A stretch of DNA of 64,000 nt from Ephydatia muelleri (Eukaryota > Porifera > Demospongiae > Spongillida > Spongillidae). The translations under genes and the position numbers were made by a program. Shown here piece by piece: positions 44,063 through 56,765 of the stretch (positions are counted from its first letter, which is position 1; each line of letters opens with the position of its first letter). Location of the stretch: assembly GCA_013339895.1 (NCBI GenBank), contig JABACO010000005.1, forward strand, positions 7,194,888 to 7,258,887. Direction: 5' to 3'. The notes under the pieces were generated by a model. It was not told the DNA's origin, made no database searches, and was given only the letters and a program-made list of their open reading frames with translations.

Positions 44063-46756
44063 CAGACCTGCCAACTCTCACGATTTGGTCGTGAGACTCA
44101 CGATTTTCGACCTTTTCTCACGATCTCACGAGTATTTCTCACGATTGCCTGTTTCAATAATATTAAAATTAATATTAATTATTCAACAACTACAGTCCGT
44201 TAACTGCGTCCGTACCTACGTAACTATAGGGCAGCTATGTATCGCATCAAATTCAAACCTGAATGGAAGAAAGAGTTTCCTTGGATCACTAGTGCGAGTG
44301 ATCCTTACAGGTAAGGCCTATCCACCGTTACGCAATAAACCTTTTGTGTTCCCATAAAATTGACATCTGTAAGTTTTACCTCTAGATTTCGATGCAATAT
44401 ATGCGATAAAGTTGTTAAATGCAGCCACATGGGAAAAACCGATTTTACGAAACACAGCCAAAGACCCACATTGATATTGCAAAAACTAAAGTGAACCAAT
44501 CTAAATTGGACTTTACGTGTACTGCATGATGCCTCATCACAATTATCAATGCAGTGCATTGAATCTGAAGTTAAAATGGCAGTACTTGTTGCTTGTTCAA
44601 ATATACCTATTGCATTTAATGACCGTTATCACCTGCTATCAGAACTCTATTTACAGATTTTAAAGTGGCCTCAGTGTATAATTCTGCCAGAACCAAAGCA
44701 ACCAGTATACTTAATACTGCTGTAGATATCCGCTTAATTTATGTACTGGTGAAGCACATGAAGTACCATGCTTTTTCCCTAGCCATTGATGGTACAAATG
44801 ATTGAGCTAGAGTTACAAAATATGAACCCTATTACTGTGTGAATTTACGACAACAGTGTGAGTAAAGATGTGACACATTTTTTTAGATATGTGTATGACT
44901 ACTAGTGCTACAGCAGAAGCAATATTTAATGCCATGGATCACAAATTAGTCACATTATTGGATGAAGATACTCTTTAGCTTAGGTGTACATCATTTGGAG
45001 TAGACAACACTTCTGTATTGGCTCACGTAATTCTTTAAAAACCCGAATAAAAATTAAGAACCCTTCTGTTCGTATTAGTGGTTGCAATTGTCATAACTTC
45101 ATAATGCAGCGCAAAAAGAAAGTGAAGTGTTTGTTGATGGCACGAACTTTGGTGTTGAAGAATTAGTAATAGATCTTTTTCATTGGTTTGACAAGTCCAC
45201 CAAGCGCCCAGAATGTGCAGTCTTTTTGTACATTCTGTGATATTAGCTACAAGTCACTTGTTAAACATATTACAACAAGATGGCTTAGTTTACAAATTGC
45301 AGTTGATAGGGCTTTGAAACAATTACCTGGCTTAATATCATGATTGTGCACAAGCACAATTTAAGCGACTCAAAACAGCTTTAGAAAATCCTATGGCAGA
45401 AGTGTACCTGCTATTTTACCAAGCTACCTTGCCAGCTTTCACACATGCAAATAAATTCCTTAAGCGTGACGAACCCATGTTTCACCTACTGAAGGCTATC
45501 TTCTCCATTTGTGCAAAAGTCTGTTGGGTAAATTTGTCAAACCTAATGAAATTTCTGCAAACTTGAAGAACCTCAGTTCCATTGACTACACCGGCAGATG
45601 TAATCAAGTTGAGGACATGCAGAGAACTAGTCATTGGATTTATTACATGACAAACCGTTATGAAACTATTGAATGAAGGCAGTATAGAGAAACAAAGTTT
45701 GTCGAAGTTTAACAAGTCTGTTAGACAATTTTTCACATCAGCAATGGACTATCTAATTATGTGGTGTCATTTGGGTGAAGAAATTCTTGGTCATGCAGTT
45801 TGGATTGACTTTGAAAGAAAATTAGATGTAACATTTGATTCAGTGGAATATTTTGTCGGCTGCTTTCCAAGTATTTTAGGTGACATAAACCGTGACAATC
45901 TCAATGAACAGTTTCTTCAATACCAATTTATGTCTATAAATGATCTTCCAGAGGAGGCATGCCTTTATACCGATGATGATCATCTCTGTAGAAGTTACGC
46001 TCTTTGAAGTTACTTGTCCTCAGTTAATAAACCAGGAACTAAAGTACCACGATTTGACCTTTTGTTTCGAGTTGCAGTAACAATTTTGACCATACCACAT
46101 TCCAATGTAAGTGAGAAAGGATATTTTCATACATTTCCACATGTAAGGGGGCTTGTCCAAACTACTTTTGGAAAAATTAGCGTCATTGTGACGTTAACAT
46201 ATTAATCCCCCCCCCCCCCCCCCCCCCCTTAACGTCATACTCAATAAACTTTTCGTACGCGTCTCGTGGCACCTTGTAAATGTGTTGCACATCTTTCAAT
46301 ACTCCTCCGAAAAGTGTAGTCTGAATAGACATAACTGCTGCCACTAGAGTCAACGCTGCTACAATAAAATTTTCTTAGCGTCATAGCCTTAACCCCCCCC
46401 CCCCCCCCCCCCCCCCCAACGTCACAATGACGCTAATTTTTCCAAATATAGTTTGGACAAGCCCCCTAAGCACCCAGCAGGAGTTCACTTCATCGTGATG
46501 GATCACTGTCATCTATTATGGTATTAAAGACCCACATCAGTGACCCTCTTGAATGAAAACCTACAAAAGAAGTGCTTGAAAAAGCCAAAGGGGCTACAAG
46601 GCAGTACAACTAAATGAAGAAGCTGAATTAAAATTGTTGTGCATTTGTTTATTGCGTGTGCACCTGTTTATTGCGTGTGCATTATTAAAATTTGGTCTGG
46701 GGGTGGGTAGGTTGCATATTCTCACGACGGGTATTATTGGCAAGTTGGCAGGTCTG
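44063..46756 (+). mobile_element. hAT-type DNA transposon in the LINE
   Basis: The ends CAGACCTGCCAACT are inverted copies. CATAGC stands directly outside both (44057-44062, 46757-46762), a 6-bp target-site duplication. Removing the element plus one copy brings the LINE endonuclease frame back into register across the junction, confirming the boundaries. Plus-strand transposase remains include YRIKFKPEWKKEFPWI (44240), CNICDKVVKCSHMGK-type BED-like Cys pairs (44390-44440) and a dimerisation-like TIPHSNVSEKGYF near 46090. Many stops: dead. CTCACGA repeats occur near the left end. Confidence 0.85.
46147..46466. mobile_element. 320-bp Harbinger-like MITE in the hAT
   Basis: GGGGGCTTGTCCAAACTA and its complement bound the element, with AATTAGCGTCATTGTGACGT further in on both sides. 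TAA flanks it on both sides (46144-46146, 46467-46469), the 3-bp TWA target usual for PIF/Harbinger. Two long C runs lie inside. The hAT C-terminal coding resumes after it (SSLHRDGSLSSIMVLKT). Confidence 0.85.
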
Positions 46757-47057
46757 CATAGCGGCTTAACACCGCAAAACCGACACCACCGTGCCGCGGC
46801 GTACCTTCAGGTTTGCCAGACCAAAAGAAAGTGTAATCACTTTCAACGATGGAGCCTTGATCTGCTAGTCTTGATTCACTAAGAGCAACTATGGCGGCAC
46901 CGGTACGGCGAAATTCAAGGTTGCATACAGCCGTTCGGCGTGGAGGAGCTTCAGATGGGTACTTCGGTTTTGTATAATCCAAAAGAGAGCGTACATTTAG
47001 ACAACCAAAACGCAGTAGCTGCGACGTAGAACTCGAATTCTTGATGGAGCGCATCAT
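46757..47057 (-). pseudogene. LINE endonuclease N-terminal part
   Basis: From MMRSIKNSSS, then RFGCLNVRSLL, ALSESRLADQGSI, DYTFFWSGKPEGT and GGVGFAVLSRY. The frame is open until the hAT left it at 46757. This is the start of the APE-type endonuclease. Confidence 0.8.
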
Positions 47058-47214
47058 GATGTAAAAGCTGATTCTTCAAAGGTATAGCCCAGATAGCAGT
47101 AGGTGTCGAGAAAAACAATATCACGAGGTGGCCAACCAACTTGATATTCTTCACAGTGACGCAAAAATGGTGCGGGAGCAAACAAACGAGTGAAAGCTAT
47201 GGACCGACCAAACA

Positions 47215-47218
<4 letters not shown>

Positions 47219-47246
<28 letters not shown>

Positions 47247-47398
47247 GTCACACACACACACACACACACATACACACACACATACATACATACATTACAT
47301 GCACGCATACATACATGCACACATACATACATACACATACACACATACACACATATATACATACACACATATACACAAATACATGCACAACAAACTAA
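47219..47398. repeat. CA / CATA microsatellite
   Basis: CA units, then CATA units, directly 5' of the LINE. Confidence 0.95.
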
Positions 47399-47439
47399 TG
47401 AGACTTGTAGTACCACAAAAAACACTTAGCAAATTGCCT

Positions 47440-48102
47440 CTCCTTTAAATAGGCGTGGGACCACTACACACATGCACACACAGACAATACACACATTGAC
47501 ACACACACACACACACACACAACAATAGAATCATGTGTGTGTGTGTGGGGGTGAATGTGTATTGTGTGAGGGTGTGATCAGTAAGCATATGGGAGTATTG
47601 TCCTAAGTGTCTTTGTACATGTATAAGCCATTATAATTGTTTGTGAATGTGTACATGTATGTGTGAGTGCGTGCATGTGTGTGTGTGTGTGACTCTGTAT
47701 TGTGTGGGTGATGGTATGGATGTGAGTTTATCACCAAGATAAGTGCATTTGGATAGGAGGGGCTATTTTGCTGAGTGTTTTGATGATTCTATAAGCTTCT
47801 TTGATTGGCTGAGTGTGTACATGTTTATCACGAAGATCAAGTAGGGCTGTTTTGTTATGTGTGTTTTAGCACAAATACATGTGATTAGCAAAATAGTCCC
47901 TCCTTCTATGTACACTGATCTTGTTGATAAGCACACACCCACACTAATATGCACACATAATACACTCACAAACACACAACCACACACATATATAACGCAC
48001 ACATTACATACATGCACACATACACACAACCAATATATATAATCCCAAAACACATTTAGCAAAATTGCTCCTCCTTTTCATATGCACACTGATTTTGGTG
48101 AT

Positions 48103-48146
<44 letters not shown>

Positions 48147-48238
48147 ATGCACATTTCACACTCATGCATACAAAAACACACAGCACACACACAGGCATGA
48201 AATCCACACATTCAAATACACATACACACAATAGAACC

Positions 48239-48278
<40 letters not shown>

Positions 48279-49337
48279 GTGCATATGTGTATGTGTGTGG
48301 TGCTGTGTTTGTGTGTTGTGTGTATGTATACATGTGTGTTGTGTGTGTATGTGTGTTTATCACCAAGATCTGTGTCATGTGGAAAGAAGGGACAATTTTG
48401 CTAAGTATGTTTTAGTGATTCTACATATATAAGTCTATTGGTAATCTGTGTGTATGTGTACATGTATGTGTGTGTGTGAATCTGTGTATTGTGTGGGTGA
48501 TGGTGTGCATGTGAGTTTATCACTAAGATTAGTGTGCACATGGAAAGGAGGTGTTATTTGCTAAGTGTGTTTTGCATGAATAATTCTCTTTGGTTGGTTG
48601 AGGGTGTATGTGTGCAATTGTTTATCATTAGGATCAAGTAAGATGGGCTATTTTGCTATGTGTGGTTTAGCACTAAAACACACTTAGCAAAATAGACCCC
48701 CTTTCCATGTACACTGATCATGGCGATAAACACCCGCACACACACAAACATGCACACACAATACTCACACAACACACACAACCACACACACACAAGTATA
48801 AGCTTATAGAATCACACAGCACACTTAGCAAAAATAGCCCCTCTTTTCCATGTGCACACTGATCATGGTGATGCACACAATGCACACACACACACACACA
48901 CATTTATACAACCAATAAATACACACTTAGCAAAGTAGCCCCTCTTTTCCATATGCACACTGAACTGATTCCCCACACTCATATTCACGCACATTACATA
49001 AGCACACAGCACACACATACATTCATGTACACAAAAAAACACTTTTCAAAATAGCCCCTCCTTTCCATAGGCCATCTATGGAATCTACACACATGCACAT
49101 AGACACACACACACACACAGTACACACATTCACATACACACACAATAGAACCATTTGTGTGTGTCCACACATAGTGTACGTGTGTACTGTGTATGTGTAC
49201 TGTGTATATGTATGCATGTGTGTATGCATGTGTGTGTATGCATGTGTGTGTGTTTGTGTTTATCTCCAAGATCAATGTTATGTGGAATGATGGGGCTATT
49301 TTGCTAAGTGTGTTTTTGTGATTGGTTGCATGTTTGA

Positions 49338-49369
<32 letters not shown>

Positions 49370-49534
49370 ATGTCTTTATCACCAAGATCACGTAAAAAGA
49401 GCTATTTTGCTATGTGTGTTTTAGAATAGCACAAATACACGCTTAGCAAAATAGCCCCTCCTTTCCATAGATATGGAAACCACACACACACACACAGATA
49501 ATACATACATTCACATAAACCAATAGAACCACTT

Positions 49535-49593
<59 letters not shown>

Positions 49594-49795
49594 TGTGTAT
49601 GTGCTTATCACCTAGATCAGGGGCTATTTTGCTAAGAGTGTTTTAGCACAAATCAGTACACACACTTAGCAAAATAGCCCCCACCCTTCTATGAACACTG
49701 ATCTTGGTGATACCCACACAAACAATACACTGACACATAATACACACAACACACACTCACACATGCAACCAGCAGGCTAAAAGAATCACTAGCAA
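47440..49795. repeat. CA/GT minisatellite, right part (copy of 1-2020)
   Basis: From about 47815 the order of units, CA runs and spacers follows 1-2020, with small indels. Internal CA/GT run lengths differ most. Confidence 0.9.
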
Positions 49796-49799
49796 AATT

Positions 49800-50225
49800 A
49801 ATCTTAAAGACCTCATGTTGGGATTTTCAGTGAAGCTGAATCTGGTGAAGAGATAGATAAATCTACATACTGGTAAATACATATGCAGTGGCATTTATAG
49901 TGGCTCTAGTTCTTCAAACAACCTCTCAGTTATTGAGTAGTAAACTCCGTGATATGGTCCTGGTGCTCGACACATCTCTGTCTTCAAGGGCTGATTGAGC
50001 ATACTGCTCACACGTTTCATCTTATTGGATCGCGGAATGGAGGGCAAGACCATTGACCATTGAAGTTCATGGTAGGACTTGTCACTTGCATTGAAACATT
50101 CCATGAGGTATAGTACCTGTGCAGATATCTAGTGTTATGTATGGAACATCACACTGATATATGATATGGTTACAATTGACCACAAACAACGGTTCTATTT
50201 AATTGCTCCCTTCCACCTAAAAAAA
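49800..50225. repeat. Duplicate of block 2030-2430
   Basis: Near-identical, same orientation. The match ends at CTTCCACCTAA, after which the two copies differ. Confidence 0.85.
49895..50104 (-). CDS. Small hypothetical ORF (copy 2)
   Basis: 69 codons beginning MECFNASDKSY. Same length and frame as 2115-2324. Of the four differences, two are Asp/Glu exchanges, one is Cys/Tyr and one is Leu/Arg. Product not recognised. Confidence 0.3.
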   Translation of the reverse strand: MECFNASDKSYHELQWSMVLPSIPRSNKMKRVSSMLNQPLKTEMCRAPGPYHGVYYSITERLFEELEPL

Positions 50226-50650
50226 AAGAAGACATGTATCATGTGGGTGTGTGCTTATTCACCAAGATCAGTGTGCATATGGAATAAGGGGCTACTTTGC
50301 TAAGTGTATTTTAATTAGTTGCATAAGCCTTTTGTGTGGATGTGTGTTTGTGTTTATCACTAAGATCAGTGTGAATATTGAAAAGAGGGGCTATTTTGCT
50401 AAAACATGTTATAGTGATTCTATAAACCTATTGGTTGCGTGTGTGAGTGCGTGTTGTGTGTGTGTATGAGTGTACTGTTTGTACATGTTCATGTGTGTGC
50501 GTGTGTTTATCACCAAGATTAGTGTGTGTGGGGGGCTATATTGCTAAGTGTGTGCATTTGTGCTAAAACACTAAATACCCCCTCTTATCTGATGTTGGTG
50601 ACAAACACATGCACACAATACACACACACACATACACATCCACACAAAGT
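50226..50650. repeat. Further CA/GT minisatellite units
   Basis: Reverse-oriented ~60-bp units near 50260-50310, 50350-50400 and 50505-50550. Confidence 0.85.
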
Positions 50651-51208
50651 GGTTTATTGTTTGTATGTGTGTATGTGTTTGTGTGTATGCGTGTATGTGT
50701 GTACGAGTGTATGGATGTATGTATGTATGCGTGCATGATGTGTGTGCATGAGTGCATGTGTGCATGTGTGCATGCGTGCATATGTGCATGCGTGCATGTG
50801 TGCATGTGCGCATGCGTATGTGTGCGTGTATGTATGTGTGTATGTATGTATGTGTGTGTATGTATGTGTGTGTATGTATGTGCGTATGTATGTATGTGTG
50901 TATGTATGTATGTGTGTATGTATGTATGTGTGTATGTATGTATGTGTGTGTATGTATGTGTGCATGTATGTATGTGTGCGTGTATGTATGTGTGCGTGTA
51001 TGTATGTATGTGTGCGTGCATGTATGTATGTGTGTGTGTATGTATGTGTGTGTGTATGTGTTTGTGCGTGCATGTGTTTGTGTGTGCATGTGTGCGTGTG
51101 TGCATGTGTGCGTGTGTGCATGTGTGCGTGTGTGCATGTGTGTATGTGTGCATGTGCGTGTGTGTGTGCATGTGTGTGTGTGTGGGTACGTACGTATGTA
51201 TGTATGTA

Positions 51209-51263
<55 letters not shown>

Positions 51264-51290
51264 ATGTATGTATGTATGTATGTATGTATG

Positions 51291-51320
<30 letters not shown>
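50650..51320. repeat. TATG/TGTGCG microsatellite, ~670 bp
   Basis: Mixed TATGTGTG, TGTGCATG and finally pure TATG units. The ORFs of up to 273 codons here are repeat artefacts. Confidence 0.97.
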
Positions 51321-51321
<1 letters not shown>

Positions 51322-52427
51322 TTCCATCATACCAAAAGAGTTTCCCCACCCTAAATGTGTGTATTTACATTTACATTCTTATTTGGTGTGCTGCAATTTT
51401 CTGCCCTCACTGTTCATTTTCCTCCAATAGTTGATGCACCTTCTGGGTAAGGCTCGGGGTGAATGCATGGGGAGCACCCCTGATCTCTTCTCCCCCTCCA
51501 AAAACAGTAAATGAAAAGAGTCAATTCGACCTCCAAGTGATTTGAAAGACCCGCTGTTTCTTTTCAACATCGTCTAACTCCTGCCTCCTTCAACCACCTG
51601 AAAGAGTAAGTGGCCTGTGAAATCCAAATCCATCCATATATATATACATAAAGGAGCATAAAGGAGCACCAATTGCATCACAAAGGGATGTGGGAGGGGT
51701 CAATAATAGCATGCATGATGTAATTGGTGAGAGTTAATTGCCATAACTGCATGTATTATTATTTTTTTACCACTTATAAGGGCGGAAAAAAAAAGATACG
51801 AAGGGCAGACTGGTATTTTTCGCGCCATTTGGAGAGTACAATAAGCGCGTAGCGAAGTGTTGGATCACTCTACGCGTTGGGACATGAGTTTAAGATATTA
51901 TAAAAAAGAACTGGTTTTACTAGTTACAAATGGTCTCAAGATGTGCATCACCGATATACAAGTTTTGCATTTTTGATGGGTGAAATTTTTTATTGAGATG
52001 GCGGCTAGCCTTGTTTGACTTGAACCGTAAATAATGCCACCGTGTTCTATTTTTAAGCCTTTTGTCCACTCGAAACAGCAGTGGCGTTTGACTTGTACAG
52101 TCCATATACAAAACCCGTTCTAATATGGCATGCAGTTACCTTAGAGTGGGTCGCGTGTTTTAATTATCGGCCTATACAAAACTACGATTTGTTTCAAAAA
52201 CAAAGCATTTCCTATTTCTCTATACTTAGACAACACAGGATTTATCAACGATCGATAATTACCATGGAGATCCGCCATATTAATAGGCTACCCCCTCTGA
52301 TATATACATAGAACTATCCAAGCTATGTGTCTGTTTACATGCCTACCAAAATGGCGGATTTCAGGGCAATTATCGATCGTGGAACGGTCCATAGGAAGGG
52401 GAAAAACCATGTGGTAGGTATAGTGCC
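51321..52427. other. No gene seen; small inverted repeat at 52235-52385
   Basis: ACGATCGATAATTACC with CCGCCATATT on one side and AAAATGGCGGATTT with ATTATCGATCGT on the other form an imperfect inverted repeat just upstream of caspase E. It may be a short MITE. Otherwise unremarkable. Confidence 0.5.
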
Positions 52428-52434
52428 TATAAAT
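52428..52434 (+). promoter_or_regulatory. TATA box of caspase copy E
   Basis: TATAAAT 42 bp before the ATG at 52470, followed by GATCTTC as in copy B. Confidence 0.6.
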
Positions 52435-52469
52435 GATCTTCGGTTACCTTTGTGGGTCATTTGAACACA

Positions 52470-53770
52470 ATGGGTCAAAACACTTCGCGTATCCAACCGC
52501 GGGACTGTCGATATAACGATCAGTTTCTGATCATCGGCAATCCCACGGAAAAGGTCGAATTTGACACGACTCAAAGTCATCTTGTGGGCTTTGCGATCGA
52601 CTACCAGAGTAACGGGAAGTGCAAGTCATTGGGCCGCCCCGTTGTGAACGATGCCAAGCTCGTCTCTAACACCTTCGTAGAGATCGGTGCTGTGCCCGAA
52701 GGCAACACAACGATTCACGTAGCCAGTGAAAATCTAAAGGAACTGTACGGTTGAAGGCATGAAAAGGTGCTTTGTATATGTGGCCAAATGTGTAGAAGCA
52801 GAAGGAATGTTCGTATTTTATTTCAGCGGCCACGGTGTAGAGCTTGGAGGCGATCAATGGGGACTCGTGCCTTCCGACTTCGATCGCTCGGAGCGCACGT
52901 GCATTACCGCTAGCGTACTGAACGACTGGCTGACGGAAGCGAATTGCAAAGCCAAACACGTTCTCTTCGCGCTGGACTGCTGCCACGCTGGTGGCATCGG
53001 CCGCGCTCTGAATACCGCCAACTTACAGCTCCACCGCAGCCTGTTCGTCGTGAGCGCCTGCACCGCCAATGAAACTTCTTACGACGCACCAACTCTGGGA
53101 CACTCCCCGTTCAGCTACTTCTTTGCCGATGCAATGAGAAAAAAGACCAGCGACCCTCGGAAGCTACCCTTGTGCAACATCATGACAGAGTGTCGTACGT
53201 GCTGCAGTGGCCCTCTCCTCCCTAGTGGTTAAATATGAGGCGCCCGGAAAAGTATCGAGTTGCCAAATGGATCCCGAAATCACGTTCACCGAAGGAGCTC
53301 AAGAGGTAAACGATGATGAAACGGACGGAGTGCCCAAATTAGGTCGCTTTGAGTACTTGACAAAGCACTTCGACCGCAAGGCCCCTATGGTGCCATTGCA
53401 CGCGAAAACCAAAAGATGGCTGAAAACCATCGTCGAATCAATTATCATACTTCATGACAGGGGACTTCTCAAAGCCGAGGTGTTGAACACAGCAGTGTGC
53501 TCCGTCATGATGAGCATTGCGTCCTATGAATTGGCATTTCAACGAGATGCGGTGTCTCAACCAAATGCCTTCATCATAGCGTTTCTAGAGATGGTGTCGC
53601 TTTTCGACTTCCCCGATGTAGAAGTCACGATCGATCACTTTATTAAAGAGGGCTGGCGATATTATGATAACGTCCTTCAAAAGAACGCAGTAAACGACGC
53701 CAGTATCAAAGCTCTGCTCAACACAATACATCAAGAGAGCAAGGATGGGAGCTGCAGTAACACTGGATAA
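52470..53770 (+). pseudogene. Caspase-like copy E, two +1 frameshifts
   Basis: Begins MGQNTSRIQ at 52470. A one-base insertion near 52742 ends the first frame; the second (52759-53232) carries FYFSGHGVELGG and ALDCCHAGG, so both catalytic residues survive. Another extra base near 53205 shifts to the third frame (53207-53770), which holds the whole family C-terminal region (PLHAKTKRWLKTIVES to the stop). A 6-bp in-frame loss lies near 52612. Closest to copy B in the p20 region, and shows what B's lost C-terminus was like. Probably a recent pseudogene; sequencing error in either run should be excluded. Confidence 0.82.
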
Positions 53771-54099
53771 TCACGTTAACGGTTATAGCGTCATGAATCT
53801 ATACTAAACATTATTCTCTTCTGTACACTGTAGGTTGTTTCTATAATTGCATTTCAAGTTCGGTATATGTGCAAAGCCAAGCAACCCACATCAGTGCGGC
53901 CGTCATATGAACTTCAGTTTTTTCTTATTGTTTATTGTTGAGTTGATACCTTTTAAACCCCGAAACTATAGTGTGGAATACGTGCCAAAAATCACACATG
54001 GTTTTGAGTGGCTTTGAATCAGTGACCACACAAGGCCATGTGATAAATTTTCCAATCAATCCTAGTACACTTAACTGAAGTATTATTAATTTATTCTGT
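53771..54099 (+). other. 3' flank of caspase E
   Basis: Shares the ordered blocks ATTATTCTC, AATTGCATTTCAAGTT and GTTTATT with the 3' flanks of A, C and D. Confidence 0.6.
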
Positions 54100-54105
54100 T
54101 AAGCT

Positions 54106-54306
54106 CAGTGGCGGATCCAGGGGGGGGGGGGGGGGGGGGGGGGGGGGTCTAAGGGTCTAAAAACTCCCCCCCCCCCCCCCTCGGCCCGACCAGTTATGAA
54201 TAAATTAACTTATGAATAATTAATTACATGATTGACGAGTTGAAAAAACGAAGCGTGTAGTGAACGCGAGTGAACTGATTAGCGAGTTAGCATTCGACCC
54301 AAGTGT

Positions 54307-54348
<42 letters not shown>

Positions 54349-54838
54349 GGGGGTCTAAAGCCAAGGCCCTCCAAGCGTGTTTAATTAGTATTACTGCTAC
54401 GCGATGGAATGGTGCGAGCAAGAAGTAAGCGATCAAAAGAAGATAGTTTACCTCAGGAAACAGGTAGAGCTAAATCAAGTAGGTATATAATACTATTAAA
54501 GGTAAAACGTGTGTGTCGTTTAGACCAGAATACGGTCACAATGGCCTTGCGTAGAGTTTTGAATTCGCTATCCTTATCTACGACCACGTTGACTCACGCA
54601 GGCTTCTACACGCGTATATTAATCAATGCGAATATTGCGCTTGCTAGCTATCAATATTGAATACACTTTCAAAGTATGCTTATTTTCATGCTAAATGAAC
54701 GCAAAAGTGAATAACCGGCTGGGGCTTCGCCCCAGCTACTAGCTGTTACGGGAGGGGGCACGCCCCCTCCAGTACCCACCCCCGCTTGTGAATATAGTTA
54801 TTAGACCCCCCCTTCCAGAAATCCTGGATCCGCCGCTG
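54106..54838. mobile_element. 733-bp DNA transposon with TIRs and TSD
   Basis: The ends CAGTGGCGGATCCAGG and the reverse complement of CCTGGATCCGCCGCTG bound the element. TAAGCT stands immediately outside both ends (54100-54105, 54839-54844). G and C runs lie just inside. A GT microsatellite lies at 54302-54342. No transposase domain is visible. The termini and the 6-bp duplication suggest a hAT-like non-autonomous element. Confidence 0.85.
54409..54660 (+). CDS. Hypothetical ORF inside the 733-bp element
   Basis: 83 codons from MVRARSKRSKED, basic N-terminus, then MALRRVLNSLSLSTTTLTHA. No recognised domain. A GTAGG after SSR could be a splice donor. It may be non-coding. Confidence 0.2.
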   Translation: MVRARSKRSKEDSLPQETGRAKSSRYIILLKVKRVCRLDQNTVTMALRRVLNSLSLSTTTLTHAGFYTRILINANIALASYQY

Positions 54839-54844
54839 TAAGCT

Positions 54845-56765
54845 AGACTTCAAACTCTTTTTGCAATAACATATTTTGCAGATAATACAATAACCTCTCT
54901 CCAGCCAAATGAAAAAAGACATTGAATCTATTTCCTCCATATCAAACACCAGTCCCTGACTTTATATTTTCATGACGTAAAAAGTGCTTAAAGCCACTTG
55001 GGTCTCCAGTACCCTGTTTAAATCGCATCTTGGTTTGTTCATAGGTCTCAATCAGTTCATTAAAGTCCTTGGTCAATTTAACAGCCATCTGAAAAAGGAT
55101 ATGGCGTCTGGTTGAATCATATTAAGCATTCAGGCATATCAAACGGTCTTTGCATGCATGGTTAACGGTATTTGGCATCTCCCACAATCCTATAACTTGG
55201 TCTGTAGCGAAAATAAATCATTGCGCACAGTCCAAAAATTCATATTATAACGCTCATAGATCAATACAACGATAAGTACAGAGTAAATACCCTCAAAAAA
55301 GGGTGTATTTATGTGACTCTAAGGTTGATTGGATTACACAATTCTACAAAGAAGTGTATTGTAAGTCCAATAACTATGATTTCATACTATGAAAACCAAA
55401 TTCTGTTTTAATGTGATAAGCATGCAATGAGATAGCTGTCACACATTCAACGGCGAGCTGAAAATGAGCCATTGCGCATAGCCAGATCGTCCTGAAAGTA
55501 TCATGGTAGATAGAAATTGCTTGCCTGCAACGTCTTTTGACGTTTTTGAGGAGGTACCGTCATTGGAAGAGTTGAATACACAACGTTAATTGACTTCATA
55601 CTCTAATTAGAAAGCAGTACATCCTTAACTTAGATATTGCGTTACGATTTTATATACAATACTGCGTGAAAGAGCGCTCATAGCTCCATGATCCAGGAAA
55701 ATCTGAAGTTTTATCGTCATTAAATTATCGAGAACAAGATTTTCAAAAATACCTACCTCTCGTAACCTTCGTAAAAACCAGTCACAATTTTTAATGCAGA
55801 TATTTGGGTACGCAGAAGTACGTGAAATGATTTGCAAGTACCTAGTCAAGTGGAAATGGCTGAGATGTTGGTGTCAGTGAGTCTGAATTTCACGCATTCC
55901 TATAATAGAAATTGCCTCCCAATGGAAAGAGGGGAACTAGCGGCGTGTACTACTTCAGCATTTGGTGAGAGTGTAAAACAATCTCTTATCAAAGTCCTGT
56001 TTTGTGCAACACAAAGATGCAACAGTTCATCAAGAGAAATAAACTCCACCTAGCTAATGAATTTGACGTGCCTTGATGCAGAGGGCGTCCTCGTTGTCCC
56101 ACCAAGGAGCAGGTACTGTATAGTATCTGACGCGCAGGGTGATAGCTCTGTAAGCTAATTTTTGTCGTAGCACTGATTTGATAGAATTATGTTCATAATT
56201 CTGTCGTCTGTCCATGGTAAAAATGCATAGCGCGTGCCACTACACCAACTAGTCCAGTCGATATAAGCAGTCCAAATAATGTGAGCCATACGTCTCTGTT
56301 TTTTTTTTTACACTGCATGAATTGTGGCTCTCACAATGTAGATCGTATCAGCATACAAGTCCTCACCAGCGCTGATGCTTAAAAGGTGACCTCTTGCAGC
56401 TACGCATGCAGTTGTATTTGGCATTTATTTTACATCAACGTGCTGAGTATATTGTGCAATGACTGTAGAGCGTTTTTCCTACTGTATATGGTTACATGGT
56501 TGGGTTTTGCAGCAACGCTCCATTTCCTAGGAAAAGACATGCATGCAGTACCTATCTGGCATATAGAGTGGAATACTTGAATATAAAAGTATAATTGAAC
56601 AGCATGCAATGTTTCGGGCATAAATACACGTCATTGTAGGATACAGAACACAATTCTCTTTGAGCTAGTACAGTTTATGTGGAGCAACTCTACTCAACAA
56701 TCAATGAGGTGTTATTTTATTAATTTGTTGCAGTTTGTGATAATTGTAATTGTGCACATTTCTTT
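54845..56765. other. No assured gene; protein-like remnant on minus near 54970-55130
   Basis: On the minus strand MAVKLTKDFNELIETYEQTK, then DPSGFKHFLRHEN, reads as coherent protein but is short and bounded by stops. The plus-strand ORF at 55832-56053 matches nothing I know. The rest is AT-rich. Confidence 0.35.

Larger units (their letters stand above)
40800..47060 (-). mobile_element. LINE retrotransposon, interrupted by a hAT
   Basis: Minus-strand non-LTR element: endonuclease, reverse transcriptase and a C-terminal zinc-finger part. The 5' portion lies at 46757-47057 and the remainder at 40860-44062; the gap is a hAT insertion. The 3' end passes into ATT and CATA repeats, as LINEs without poly-A often do. 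Minisatellite lies on both sides (to 39800 and from 47440), so the LINE inserted into the satellite cluster. Clade not resolved; the motifs recall RTE/CR1-type elements. Confidence 0.85.

Noticed and set aside
39000-51320. Satellite repeats as a CRISPR-like array
   Set aside because: Units vary in orientation and spacing, spacers are CA/GT runs, and the genome is eukaryotic.
50563-51434. ORFs of up to 273 codons
   Set aside because: Same cause, in the TATG microsatellite.
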